64,000 nt of DNA from Candidatus Saccharimonadota bacterium (lineage in GTDB: Bacteria; Patescibacteriota; Saccharimonadia; Saccharimonadales; Saccharimonadaceae), in contig CAJPQK010000001.1 of NCBI GenBank assembly GCA_905372835.1, positions 511,897 to 575,896 on the forward strand, written 5' to 3'. The notes under the pieces were generated by a model. The model did no database searches, was not told the origin of the DNA, and worked only from the letters and a program-made list of their open reading frames with translations. The position numbers were made by a program, and so were the translations under genes. Position 1 is the stretch's first letter, and each line of letters starts with the position of its first letter. Below, one piece after another: positions 42,570-49,970 of this stretch.

Positions 42570-44108
42570 ATGTTCAAAGCTCGACGTGGGCTAGCAGCGC
42601 TATTTGCGCTGCTAGCCTTGGCCCTGGGTTTCTCGGGGGTGGCAGCTGCTGCTCCCGAGAACCCCGACGACATGACGACAACAACGTCGTCATGCACCCC
42701 GCGGCCGATTTCGGCCACGGAAATCAGCGCGGAGTACATCCGCGCTGTCGACGGCTCTGCCGAATTCACCGCCTATGAGGCGGTTGAATTCGGCTTTGGA
42801 TTGGCCCTTGAGGAGGGCCATTGTGAAGGCGATAGCATCACCTTCACACCGCCGGCGGAACTGGGGGATTACGGTGCCCCCATCAATCTCGCCACCGAAA
42901 ATGGCGAGATTATCGCTCACGCCGTCTACAAAGGCGGTAAGGTCGGTATCACACTGACCGATGCCGTTGAGGTGGCCAACCATTACGCCTTCGAGGCGTA
43001 TGGCTGGTGGCGCGTCGACATTGACGACACGCTCGTTCCCGGGGAAACCCGGGACCTCCTGTGGGAGATCGGCGGTCAAACCCGCCGGACTGAGATCCAC
43101 GTGGGGGAGTGTCCGGGCTGCAGCCAGCCCGGGCCTGGAGCCTCGAAATGGGGTGTCGTTCACCCGAATGACCCCTCATTGGTCGAGGTTACGTTAGTAA
43201 CCCCGACCGCTACCACGGACGCCCAAGAGTTCATCCTGAGGGATGAACTCACGTCTCAGGGCCAAGTTTTCTCTTGCGACAGCAACACCGTGCTATCGCA
43301 AGCAGGAACTTACAAGGAGGCGAGTGTATGGGGTAGACCCCTATACACTCATCGCACGACAGTCGATACAATGGAGTGCTCCTCCACTGTATTAACGATG
43401 AAACTCACCCTAAACGAGGGTGAGAAGGCACGCGTGGAGTTCTATCTCCACGTTGACCCCACGGACCCCGGTCCGTGGACAGACAGTGCAACTATCACAT
43501 CCCAGGAACGCTCCTGGGACACCTCCGCCACCGTGCGGAGGGCAGAGGCTGGAGGTGGCGCAAGCTACCTCCTGAAGCCGGAACCGACCCCGTCGGCAAC
43601 TCCGACACCGGAGCCCAGCGCGACTCCGACGCCGGAGCCGTCACCCAGCGTGACACCGAGCCCAACTCCAACACCGGAGCCGAGCCCGACTCCGTCGGTG
43701 ACGCCGTCACCGAGTGTGGAGCCGTCGCCGACACCGGAGTCAACTCCGACGCCCAGCGCGACGGCAACCCCGTCGCCGTCGGCCACACCGTCGCCGAAAG
43801 CCACGCCTTCGGCGTCAACACCCGCGCCAACCCCGACGGTAACCCCGTCGCCCAGCCCGACTCCGTCGGCAACGCCCAGTGTGACACCGACACTGAAGAC
43901 TGCGCCGGCCGCCTCCCCGACCCCAACAAGGGGTCAGGAGGTCGTCGCGCCCCCCGCCCAGCCGCCGCACAAGCGGCCGGGAGGGGGGCTGGCCCACACG
44001 GGCAGCAACGGAGACCTGCTGATTAAACTATCGGCAGGTCTGCTTATCACAGGCCTGGGCTTTGGCGGTTTCGTCGAAGCCCGGCGGCGTCGCTCCCACG
44101 AGGAGTAG
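42570..44108 (+). CDS. LAHTG-anchored adhesin encoded by a hairpin-tiled, GC-rich gene
   Basis: A 512-residue surface protein. A signal peptide (1 to about 28, ending VAAAA) is followed by a two-domain Ig-like region (about 35-195 and 200-325). Its DYGAPINLATENGEI and KWGVVHPNDPSLVEVTL recall SdrG/collagen-binding-type adhesins; that is a moderate-confidence inference. Pro/Thr/Ser repeats (about 337-460) form a stalk, and LAHTG at 474-478 with a hydrophobic span and ARRRRSHEE forms the sorting signal. LAxTG is typical of class E sortases in Actinobacteria. The gene is much more GC-rich than its neighbours, suggesting transfer from an actinobacterial host. AGGAG lies 5 bp before ATG. Almost the whole coding sequence consists of short inverted repeats. 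Confidence 0.88.
   Translation: MFKARRGLAALFALLALALGFSGVAAAAPENPDDMTTTTSSCTPRPISATEISAEYIRAVDGSAEFTAYEAVEFGFGLALEEGHCEGDSITFTPPAELGDYGAPINLATENGEIIAHAVYKGGKVGITLTDAVEVANHYAFEAYGWWRVDIDDTLVPGETRDLLWEIGGQTRRTEIHVGECPGCSQPGPGASKWGVVHPNDPSLVEVTLVTPTATTDAQEFILRDELTSQGQVFSCDSNTVLSQAGTYKEASVWGRPLYTHRTTVDTMECSSTVLTMKLTLNEGEKARVEFYLHVDPTDPGPWTDSATITSQERSWDTSATVRRAEAGGGASYLLKPEPTPSATPTPEPSATPTPEPSPSVTPSPTPTPEPSPTPSVTPSPSVEPSPTPESTPTPSATATPSPSATPSPKATPSASTPAPTPTVTPSPSPTPSATPSVTPTLKTAPAASPTPTRGQEVVAPPAQPPHKRPGGGLAHTGSNGDLLIKLSAGLLITGLGFGGFVEARRRRSHEE
42589..44105 (+). repeat. Array of about 45 consecutive short inverted repeats inside the coding sequence
   Basis: Examples of arm pairs, perfect unless noted: 42589-42600/42606-42617 (12 bp); 42671-42679/42686-42694 (9); 42725-42733/42739-42747 (9); 42759-42773/42779-42794 (15, one bulge); 42885-42894/42902-42911 (10); 43038-43043/43048-43053 (GAAA loop); 43111-43120/43125-43134 (10, one G-T); 43181-43192/43197-43208 (11, one mismatch); 43227-43236/43241-43250 (10); 43273-43284/43291-43302; 43322-43333/43338-43350; 43366-43376/43382-43392; 43404-43411/43417-43424 (8); 43459-43467/43470-43478 (9); 43500-43507/43512-43519 (8); 43551-43559/43564-43572 (GCAA loop); 43695-43702/43706-43713 (8); 43912-43924/43930-43941; 43949-43959/43979-43989; 44012-44023/44030-44041. 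Most loops are 3-7 nt and adjacent hairpins are often separated by only a few bases. Confidence 0.95.
43577..43927 (+). repeat. Degenerate Pro-Ser/Thr-Pro coding repeats (stalk)
   Basis: Codes for runs such as TPEPSATPTPEPSPSVTP. The codons are arranged so that hairpins persist here too, for example CTCCG-N4-CGGAG at 43600-43613 and 43624-43637, GTCAC/GTGAC at 43640-43654, GCGACGG/CCGTCGC at 43758-43776 and CAGTGT/ACACTG at 43877-43895. Confidence 0.9.
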
Positions 44109-44115
44109 CATACCG

Positions 44116-44152
44116 CCAAGGGATGCTCGTCATCACGACGGGCATCCCTTGG
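44116..44152 (+). terminator. Large hairpin directly after the adhesin stop codon
   Basis: Perfect 11-bp outer arms 44116-44126/44142-44152 plus 4-5 inner pairs. No T run follows, so it is either the last hairpin of the array or a 3' end stabiliser. Confidence 0.6.
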
Positions 44153-44191
44153 TGAGGAAATGAAAGATACAGAGAGAAGGGAGGTTCGTCC

Positions 44192-44223
44192 GCCCGCTCC
44201 ACCACGGAGCGGGCTTTCTCTTT
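44192..44223 (+). terminator. Intrinsic terminator of the adhesin gene
   Basis: Perfect 9-bp arms 44192-44200/44206-44214 with an ACCAC loop, followed by TTTCTCTTT. An upstream AGAGAA can extend the stem. Confidence 0.8.
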
Positions 44224-44243
44224 GGTTTGATATAATCTGCCTG

Positions 44244-44272
44244 TTGCATTTCGTTGTCATTTCTGCTACAAT
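44244..44272 (+). promoter_or_regulatory. Promoter of rplJ-rplL
   Basis: TTGCAT (44244-44249), 17 bp and TACAAT (44267-44272). Confidence 0.75.
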
Positions 44273-44278
44273 GGTGAG

Positions 44279-44405
44279 GAACATTACCAAAGACAGCGGC
44301 GATCTGGCTGATAAACAGATGTAAACATGCCGCCGAGGGATGAAACGAACAGTTTTATTTGACGTCTTTGGTAGTGCGAGAATCAAAGACGTCTTTTTGA
44401 TTCTC
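44279..44405 (+). ncRNA. L10-type ribosomal leader with attenuator hairpin
   Basis: Stem 44283-44294/44364-44375 (12 bp, one G-T) encloses a GCGGC/GCCGC stem (44296-44300/44329-44333) topped by ATCTG/CAGAT, the layout of the L10 leader bound by the L10-(L7/L12) complex. A strong hairpin (44378-44387/44396-44405) follows. Autoregulation of rplJ-rplL is inferred from known examples. Confidence 0.75.
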
Positions 44406-44469
44406 CATTACCGCACGTTAACAAATTGGCGAAAAGAATGAAATTAACTCAATCAAAGAAAGGATTTTT

Positions 44470-44994
44470 ATGGCAATTTCACGCGATAAAAAACAAACTT
44501 TGGTTGCTGAACTAACAGAGCTTCTAAAAGACGCCAAAGGTACGGCATTTGCGCGGTACCAGGGTCTGAGCGTGGCTGAACTACAAGAGCTGCGCAAGGC
44601 TGCTCGCGAGGCAAACGTGGTCATCAAGGTGGTCAAAAACCGCTTGGTACGCGTAGCATTGCAGGGCGTCGACACCTACAAAGAAACTGACACCGACCTC
44701 CTGGTCGGCCAGCTGGTTTACGCCATCAGTGCCGAAGACGAGGTCATGCCAGCGAAAGTTTTGGACACGTTTGCAAAGACGCATCCAGCACTGCAGTTGG
44801 CTGGTGGTTTCTCAGGTGAGGGCCTCAGCATCAACGAAGCTGACATCAAAGCGCTGGCGGGTCTACCAAGCAAAGACCAGCTCATCGCCGAAGTGGTGGC
44901 ACAATTGCTCTCACCAGTCCACGACACCGTGGGTGCGCTGGGCGGCAATTTGCACGGACTTTTGGACGGCATCGAAGCCAAAGCTACGGCTTAA
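44470..44994 (+). CDS. rplJ: 50S ribosomal protein L10 (uL10)
   Basis: A 174-residue stalk base protein anchoring L7/L12 dimers. The N-terminal LVAELTELLKDAKGTAFARY and VVIKVVKNRLVRVAL, and the C-terminal helix that binds L7/L12, fit the family. AAAGGA precedes ATG. Preceded by an L10-type leader. Confidence 0.96.
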   Translation: MAISRDKKQTLVAELTELLKDAKGTAFARYQGLSVAELQELRKAAREANVVIKVVKNRLVRVALQGVDTYKETDTDLLVGQLVYAISAEDEVMPAKVLDTFAKTHPALQLAGGFSGEGLSINEADIKALAGLPSKDQLIAEVVAQLLSPVHDTVGALGGNLHGLLDGIEAKATA

Positions 44995-45030
44995 GTTTAG
45001 CAATCAATCAATAATGTAAGGAGACATATC

Positions 45031-45408
45031 ATGGCTGATATTAAGAAATTGGCTGAAGAACTGACCAAGTTGACAGTTCTGGAAGTTAACGAATTGAAAA
45101 ACCACTTGAAAGAAGAATACGGCATCGAGCCAGCTGCTGCAGCTGTCGCTGTTGCTGGTCCAGCTGCTGGCGGTGACGCTGCTGCGGCTGACGAAAAAAC
45201 TGAGTTCACCGTTACCTTGAAGGACGCAGGTGCTCAAAAAGTTGCAGTCATCAAGGCTGTTAAGGAAATCACCGGCCTGGGCCTCGGTGAAGCAAAAGCT
45301 ATCGTTGACGGCGCTCCAGCACCAGTCAAAGAAAAAGTTTCAAAAGACGAAGCTGAAGCTGCAAAGAAGACTTTGGAAGACGCTGGCGCTAGCGTTGAGC
45401 TCAGCTAA
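45031..45408 (+). CDS. rplL: 50S ribosomal protein L7/L12 (bL12)
   Basis: A 125-residue stalk protein recruiting translational GTPases. The N-terminal dimerisation helices, an Ala/Gly-rich hinge near 32-52, and the C-terminal domain with KEITGLGLGEAKAIVDGAP are all present. It is followed by a terminator; rpoB and rpoC, the usual next genes, are not here. Confidence 0.98.
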   Translation: MADIKKLAEELTKLTVLEVNELKNHLKEEYGIEPAAAAVAVAGPAAGGDAAAADEKTEFTVTLKDAGAQKVAVIKAVKEITGLGLGEAKAIVDGAPAPVKEKVSKDEAEAAKKTLEDAGASVELS

Positions 45409-45449
45409 TTTCATTCTAAACATGACGCCAATTTGTTTTCGAAATCATT

Positions 45450-45479
45450 ATGCCGCCCTATACCATGGGCGGTATTTTG
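45450..45479 (+). terminator. Intrinsic terminator after rplL
   Basis: Arms 45450-45458 and 45467-45475 pair over 9 bp (one G-T), followed by TTTT. Confidence 0.8.
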
Positions 45480-45637
45480 ATTGCAAGGGTAAAATTTGCA
45501 ACAGTTTTGCAAGCACCCCTTAAAATGCTGTGGAAATCTGTAGCAACATGCTTATGTCAGCCTTGACCGAACCTTTTTCCTATGCTATATATAGAATGAG
45601 AACTATCAAAAATAGACAGGGAAATGCGAGAATCACT

Positions 45638-46153
45638 ATGTCTGAATTACCAGAAAAACAAGTAAAGCGGCTTCGCTCATTGATACAAGAGGCAGAAACC
45701 AATTTGGCAGCAGCAAAAGAACTACTGATCAGCATCATCGGTGATGACGGTCAAGTTGTCACACCAAAAACCTCCACTGAAGACGTAACCGGCAAAGTTG
45801 TCGAAGGTGTGTTTGACGGTCAGACCATGCTTGGCCCAGACGGCAAGAACTACCCAATCCCAGCCAACTACGCTTCAAAATCAAAGCTTGTTGAAGGCGA
45901 TATTTTGAAATTAACCATTGCTGATGACGGCAGCTTCATCTACAAGCAAATCGGCCCAGTGGCGCGCAAGCAAGTCATCGGTACACTGGTGCAACACGAC
46001 GGCGTCTACTACGTCGAGGCTAACGGCCGCGAGTATCGCATTTTACTCGCCAGCGTCACGTTCTTCCGCATCAACATTGGAGACCAAGTCACCATCATTG
46101 TGCCAGAGGACAATCCTGACGCGACGTGGGCAGCCGTTGAAGCAGCGCTGTAA
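45638..46153 (+). CDS. Conserved-looking soluble protein, unknown function
   Basis: A 171-residue protein. An N-terminal coiled-coil-like helix (about 5-35) precedes a beta-rich region with two similar segments (VEGVFDGQTMLGPDGKNYPI and VIGTLVQHDGVYYVEANGRE), suggesting two OB- or SH3-like barrels. Possibly nucleic-acid binding, by inference only. Start ATG 45638; the frame is open further upstream but without a start signal. Confidence 0.6.
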   Translation: MSELPEKQVKRLRSLIQEAETNLAAAKELLISIIGDDGQVVTPKTSTEDVTGKVVEGVFDGQTMLGPDGKNYPIPANYASKSKLVEGDILKLTIADDGSFIYKQIGPVARKQVIGTLVQHDGVYYVEANGREYRILLASVTFFRINIGDQVTIIVPEDNPDATWAAVEAAL

Positions 46154-46172
46154 AACATTTTTGACATTTGAA

Positions 46173-46199
46173 GCCGTCCGCGTGTGCGGGCGGTTTTTG
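46173..46199 (+). terminator. Intrinsic terminator
   Basis: 8-bp stem 46174-46181/46186-46193 with one G-T, loop GTGT, then TTTTT. It ends just before the next gene's -10 box. Confidence 0.8.
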
Positions 46200-46212
46200 G
46201 TATAATTGTGTT

Positions 46213-47085
46213 ATGCCTGAAGAGTTTTTACTAAGCTACACTAGCTTTGACACTGAAAGCAGGCCGTTTCTGGAATGGCAGATTGACGGTAGGGCTGAGC
46301 GTGGTGATGTTTTGGGGCAGGAGTTGTCACTGGAGTTTGACTTTTCCACCAAATATTGCACCGGCTGGCTGGATTTTGACAATCACTGCAGCCAGATTTG
46401 TCCTGACGGTGCCACGGTTGATGAGAAATATGAGAATTGCTTGAAGTGTCGCAATCGCACCGGTTTCAATCCAGCGTTTTACCACGCTGATTCAGTGTCG
46501 GCGCAGCAGGAAAAAATCAATCAAAATCCACATTTTTTGTATTTGGCGTACTTTTCACCAGAGGTGATCAAAGTTGGAATTTCACAGGAGGAGCGCGGTA
46601 TTCGGCGACTACTGGAACAGGGAGCGCGCCTGGCGCTGAAGCTGGAGACGTTTGCTTCGGCGTTGATCGCCCGGCAATATGAAGCGAAGATTGCCAAGCT
46701 GGATGGCATCATGGAAACAGTGGCCGCCAGTAAAAAACTAGGACTAATTAAGCAGCCATTGAATACTACGGCAGCAGAACAGACTTTGGCTGATGCGTTG
46801 ATGCGTATCCACCGCCAGTTGGGGCTGGATTTTCCAAACCGAACGCTCATCACGTGCGAAGAGTATTTTCACACGGACAGCCGAGACTTCAGCAGTGTGA
46901 TTGATATGACAAGGAATAAGGTCTTAGCTGGCACGGTTGTTAGTGTCATTGGCTCAGTGCTTATCACTAAATATGACGGGCAGCTACTGGCGTATAACGT
47001 GAAAAAGTTCATCGGCCACCGGGCACAAGTGGTGCAAGGGACGGTTGACCTTGAGATACCTAACACGCAGCTGACGCTGTTTTGA
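46213..47085 (+). CDS. DUF2797-family protein
   Basis: A 290-residue protein. The N-terminal part has Cys pairs (QICPDG, NCLKCRNRT) suggesting a zinc site. The central LYLAYFSPEVIKVGISQEER resembles a GIY-YIG-like strand pattern described for DUF2797. Function unknown. TATAAT at 46201-46206 and ATG 46213 are 6 bp apart (leaderless). An in-frame ATG at 46168 lies inside the upstream terminator and is rejected. Confidence 0.75.
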   Translation: MPEEFLLSYTSFDTESRPFLEWQIDGRAERGDVLGQELSLEFDFSTKYCTGWLDFDNHCSQICPDGATVDEKYENCLKCRNRTGFNPAFYHADSVSAQQEKINQNPHFLYLAYFSPEVIKVGISQEERGIRRLLEQGARLALKLETFASALIARQYEAKIAKLDGIMETVAASKKLGLIKQPLNTTAAEQTLADALMRIHRQLGLDFPNRTLITCEEYFHTDSRDFSSVIDMTRNKVLAGTVVSVIGSVLITKYDGQLLAYNVKKFIGHRAQVVQGTVDLEIPNTQLTLF

Positions 47086-47121
47086 TAGAATATGGTATAA
47101 TATGAAAAACGGAGTTTATAT

Positions 47122-47715
47122 ATGGACAGTGACCACGCAATGAAAAGGATTTTTATTTATGGCGATTCTAATGTCTGGGGAGACAGTTTCGTTGGATCAC
47201 GAGTGCGATACAGCGACCGCTGGGTTAACCGCCTGAAGCGAGAACTGCGAGGCAAAGCGCATATCATCGCCGACGGGCTGTCAGGTCGCGTAGCGGGAGA
47301 TTTCTGTAAGGTAAAGCCGTACAAGAATGGCAAGCAAGCTTTTGCGAAAGCCCTACAACGGGCAGGCAATGTGGACATTATTATCATCGCCCTTAGCACT
47401 AACGATTTACAACAGCAATACGGTAGGACGGCGCAAGCTGTCATTCACGATTTGACAGATTATCAAAAACTGGCTCACGGTGCTAACATCATATATATCC
47501 TGCCACCAGCATTTTCAACTGGTGAAGACTCTGGCCCAGAGTTTACGGAACAATCAGAAGAAATACGACAAGAAATCTTGAGAGATAAAGATTCGCTTGG
47601 TGAGTATATTGAGCTGCCGCTTATGCCACTGTCTGATGGCATCCATTTTTCAGCAAAAGGTCACCGCTTACTGGCACGCATTGTTAAAAATGCCTTGAAA
47701 GCGAGGCAGGCATGA
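47122..47715 (+). CDS. SGNH/GDSL-family hydrolase
   Basis: A 197-residue esterase-like enzyme. Block I GDSNVWGDS supplies the nucleophilic Ser, block III is STNDLQQ, and the catalytic Asp/His pair is in SDGIHFSAKGH near the C-terminus. It lacks a signal peptide. It overlaps the following acyltransferase by 4 bp, suggesting joint action on lipids or acylated sugars. Confidence 0.88.
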   Translation: MDSDHAMKRIFIYGDSNVWGDSFVGSRVRYSDRWVNRLKRELRGKAHIIADGLSGRVAGDFCKVKPYKNGKQAFAKALQRAGNVDIIIIALSTNDLQQQYGRTAQAVIHDLTDYQKLAHGANIIYILPPAFSTGEDSGPEFTEQSEEIRQEILRDKDSLGEYIELPLMPLSDGIHFSAKGHRLLARIVKNALKARQA

Positions 47716-48461
47716 GCAGGGGAAAGAAACCGCTCTTACAGACTATAGGTCGGGAAATGGCCATTACTACTCACGGCTTTGACGATATGCCAGAAGGCCC
47801 AAATGTATTCGTAGCAAATCATGCCTGTATGCGTGATATCTTTGCTATACCAGCAAGCCTACCTGAAGACTGCGATGTTGTTATCAGCTCGCGACTGGCG
47901 TATAAAAACAGCTCTGTTGACACGGCAGTACGGCGATTGGTTATAGAAAAGGCACTGCATACGATACCACTTGAAGTACACGGCGGAAAAGAATATTTGA
48001 AAGCTGGGCTCGAAATGGCCAGACGAGCGTTACTTGACGGACGCTCACTACTCATCTTTCCAGAAGGTGCATATACCGGTGACGCTCAGGTAACCAAAGG
48101 GCGAACGGGTGCGTCACGAATTTTATTTGACGCAAATGTAGGGGGGGTGGAGCCTAACTTATTGCCAGTAGGTATTCGCTACGAACCGTGGCCTACTGAT
48201 CTGGATGCATACATGCCACAAGATGAGCAAATCCACGTTACTCTGGGTGATCCTATTGACTATACAGCAGCGTATAGAGATTATGCCGCTTCGACAGACC
48301 GTGAGTCTCGACGCCAGGCCCTACGTGCACCGATAGACATGGCTATGCGGGCCATCGCAGAAGCGACTGACTTGCCGTATATTGACGAACCGATAGAACT
48401 ATGGCCAAGAAAGACCATGATTTTAGAAAGTGGTGAAGAAGTTCCCATTCCTGACCGCTAA
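47712..48461 (+). CDS. PlsC-like 1-acylglycerol-3-phosphate acyltransferase
   Basis: A 249-residue enzyme. The catalytic NH-x4-D motif is NHACMRD and the substrate motif is FPEGAYT. It matches the PlsC/LPLAT family that forms phosphatidic acid or acylates related lipids. Coupled to the SGNH hydrolase by ATGA. In a reduced genome this may remodel host-derived lysolipids; that is inference. Confidence 0.85.
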   Translation: MSRGKKPLLQTIGREMAITTHGFDDMPEGPNVFVANHACMRDIFAIPASLPEDCDVVISSRLAYKNSSVDTAVRRLVIEKALHTIPLEVHGGKEYLKAGLEMARRALLDGRSLLIFPEGAYTGDAQVTKGRTGASRILFDANVGGVEPNLLPVGIRYEPWPTDLDAYMPQDEQIHVTLGDPIDYTAAYRDYAASTDRESRRQALRAPIDMAMRAIAEATDLPYIDEPIELWPRKTMILESGEEVPIPDR

Positions 48462-48503
48462 AGAGCTTACTAATCCCGCACTTTGCGCTATAATACATAA
48501 GTA

Positions 48504-49970
48504 ATGAGTCAAGCACTGTACCGCAAATATCGCAGTCGCAGCTTGGACGAGGTGTTGGGGCAAGATCACGTGACCAACATTTTGCGCCGAGCGCTGGAGC
48601 AGGGGAAAATCGCCCATGCGTATTTACTGACGGGTCCGCGCGGCGTGGGAAAAACCAGCGTGGCGCGCATTTTGGCGCATGAGATCAATCAGTTGCCATA
48701 CAATGAGGAAGCCTCACACCTGGACATCATCGAAATTGATGCCGCCAGCAACAACGGCGTTGACGACATCCGGGCATTACGCGAGAAAGCGCAAGTCGCG
48801 CCGGTTTCCGCGCCAAAGAAAATCTACATCATCGACGAAGTCCACATGTTGTCCAAGCCTGCCTTCAACGCATTATTAAAAACCCTGGAGGAACCACCAG
48901 CGCACGTAGTATTCATCTTGGCGACCACCGACGCCGACAAGCTGCCCGCCACCATCCTCAGTCGCGTCCAACAGTTTTTCTTTCACCCCATCTCAGTCGA
49001 CGTCATGGCACGCCAGCTGACAGCTATCGCCGAAAAAGAGGGCTTTGCCATCGAGGCGGACGCCGCACGACTAATCGCTGAGCGCTCACGCGGCGGGTTT
49101 CGCGACGGGATTAGTATGCTCGATCAACTATCAATTTTAGCTACACCCGACCAGCCACTGACCGTCGCCATGGTAACTGAATATCTGGGCTTGAGTGACG
49201 CAGCTACGCTAGAAGAACTCCTTGATACGTATCAATCTGAGGACACTGCGCGCATCCTTAGCATTCTGCAAGAGCTAGAGCAAAGTGGCATCAGCCCGAC
49301 TGTGGTGTCACACCAGCTATTGTCAATCGCTCGCACCAGACTGCGTACAAACCCGAGCCTTGTTGAACTCATCCAGCAGCTCATCGAGGTCGATCGCCAT
49401 TCGCACCCCGACCTGAAATTATTGACTATCTTCATGAAACATCACGCTCAACCAGTCAGGCCGAAGAAGACAGTTGCCCAGGCCGTCACGGCAACGCCAA
49501 CCGTCATTTCGACACCAGCCAAGCCAGCGTCATTAGCGGAGAAGCCAGCAAAAAGCCAAAGTACCAAATCAACTGAGCCAGTGAAAAAAACGTCCGAAAA
49601 CCAAGACACTAAACCAGCCAAAAAATCGTCCACAAAATCACGCAAATCTGGTGCGCCACTAGAGCTAGATTGGCAAAAGGTAATCGAGCAGGCTAAGGAA
49701 AAATCAGTCGGCCTGTCGTCACTGCTCCAAAAAAGTCAGTGGGCGTTTGACGGAGATAAACTAACTATTTTTGCTGGCAGTGCGTTCTACAAGAAAAAAT
49801 TGGATGATGCCAAAAATCGACCATTACTGGCAGAAATCATCACCGCAGAAGCGGGAATGGAGCTGGAAGTTGATATAATTGGAGAGAAGAAACCACCTGA
49901 AGACGAAAAATTGGCGGAAATCGCTGCCATGATGGGCGGTGGCGAAGAAGTGAATCTGGAGGAACTATAA
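48504..49970 (+). CDS. dnaX: DNA polymerase III gamma/tau subunit
   Basis: A 488-residue clamp-loader ATPase. Walker A is GPRGVGKTS near residue 44-52, Walker B is IYIIDEVHML, followed by KTLEEPPAHVVFILATTD and an SR-type sensor (ILSRVQQ). The four-cysteine zinc module normally just after Walker A is replaced by a short loop without Cys. The C-terminal Lys/Pro/Thr-rich linker and a final domain indicate a tau-like product. TATAAT lies 9 bp before ATG. Confidence 0.95.
   Translation: MSQALYRKYRSRSLDEVLGQDHVTNILRRALEQGKIAHAYLLTGPRGVGKTSVARILAHEINQLPYNEEASHLDIIEIDAASNNGVDDIRALREKAQVAPVSAPKKIYIIDEVHMLSKPAFNALLKTLEEPPAHVVFILATTDADKLPATILSRVQQFFFHPISVDVMARQLTAIAEKEGFAIEADAARLIAERSRGGFRDGISMLDQLSILATPDQPLTVAMVTEYLGLSDAATLEELLDTYQSEDTARILSILQELEQSGISPTVVSHQLLSIARTRLRTNPSLVELIQQLIEVDRHSHPDLKLLTIFMKHHAQPVRPKKTVAQAVTATPTVISTPAKPASLAEKPAKSQSTKSTEPVKKTSENQDTKPAKKSSTKSRKSGAPLELDWQKVIEQAKEKSVGLSSLLQKSQWAFDGDKLTIFAGSAFYKKKLDDAKNRPLLAEIITAEAGMELEVDIIGEKKPPEDEKLAEIAAMMGGGEEVNLEEL

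Noticed and set aside
43577..43927. Possible CRISPR array in the repetitive stretch
   Set aside because: Repeats are short, in coding phase and variable, with no constant repeat-spacer pattern. No CRISPR array or cas gene is seen anywhere in the window.
43495..43929. Long minus-strand and alternate-frame ORFs across the Pro-rich stalk of the adhesin
   Set aside because: They result from the repetitive GC-rich codons of the plus-strand gene; they have no start signals and sit inside a clearly functional sorting-signal protein.
44229..44237. TATAAT at about 44230-44235 as the rplJ promoter
   Set aside because: It has no -35 match, while TTGCAT-17-TACAAT just downstream is better and fits the L10-type leader start.
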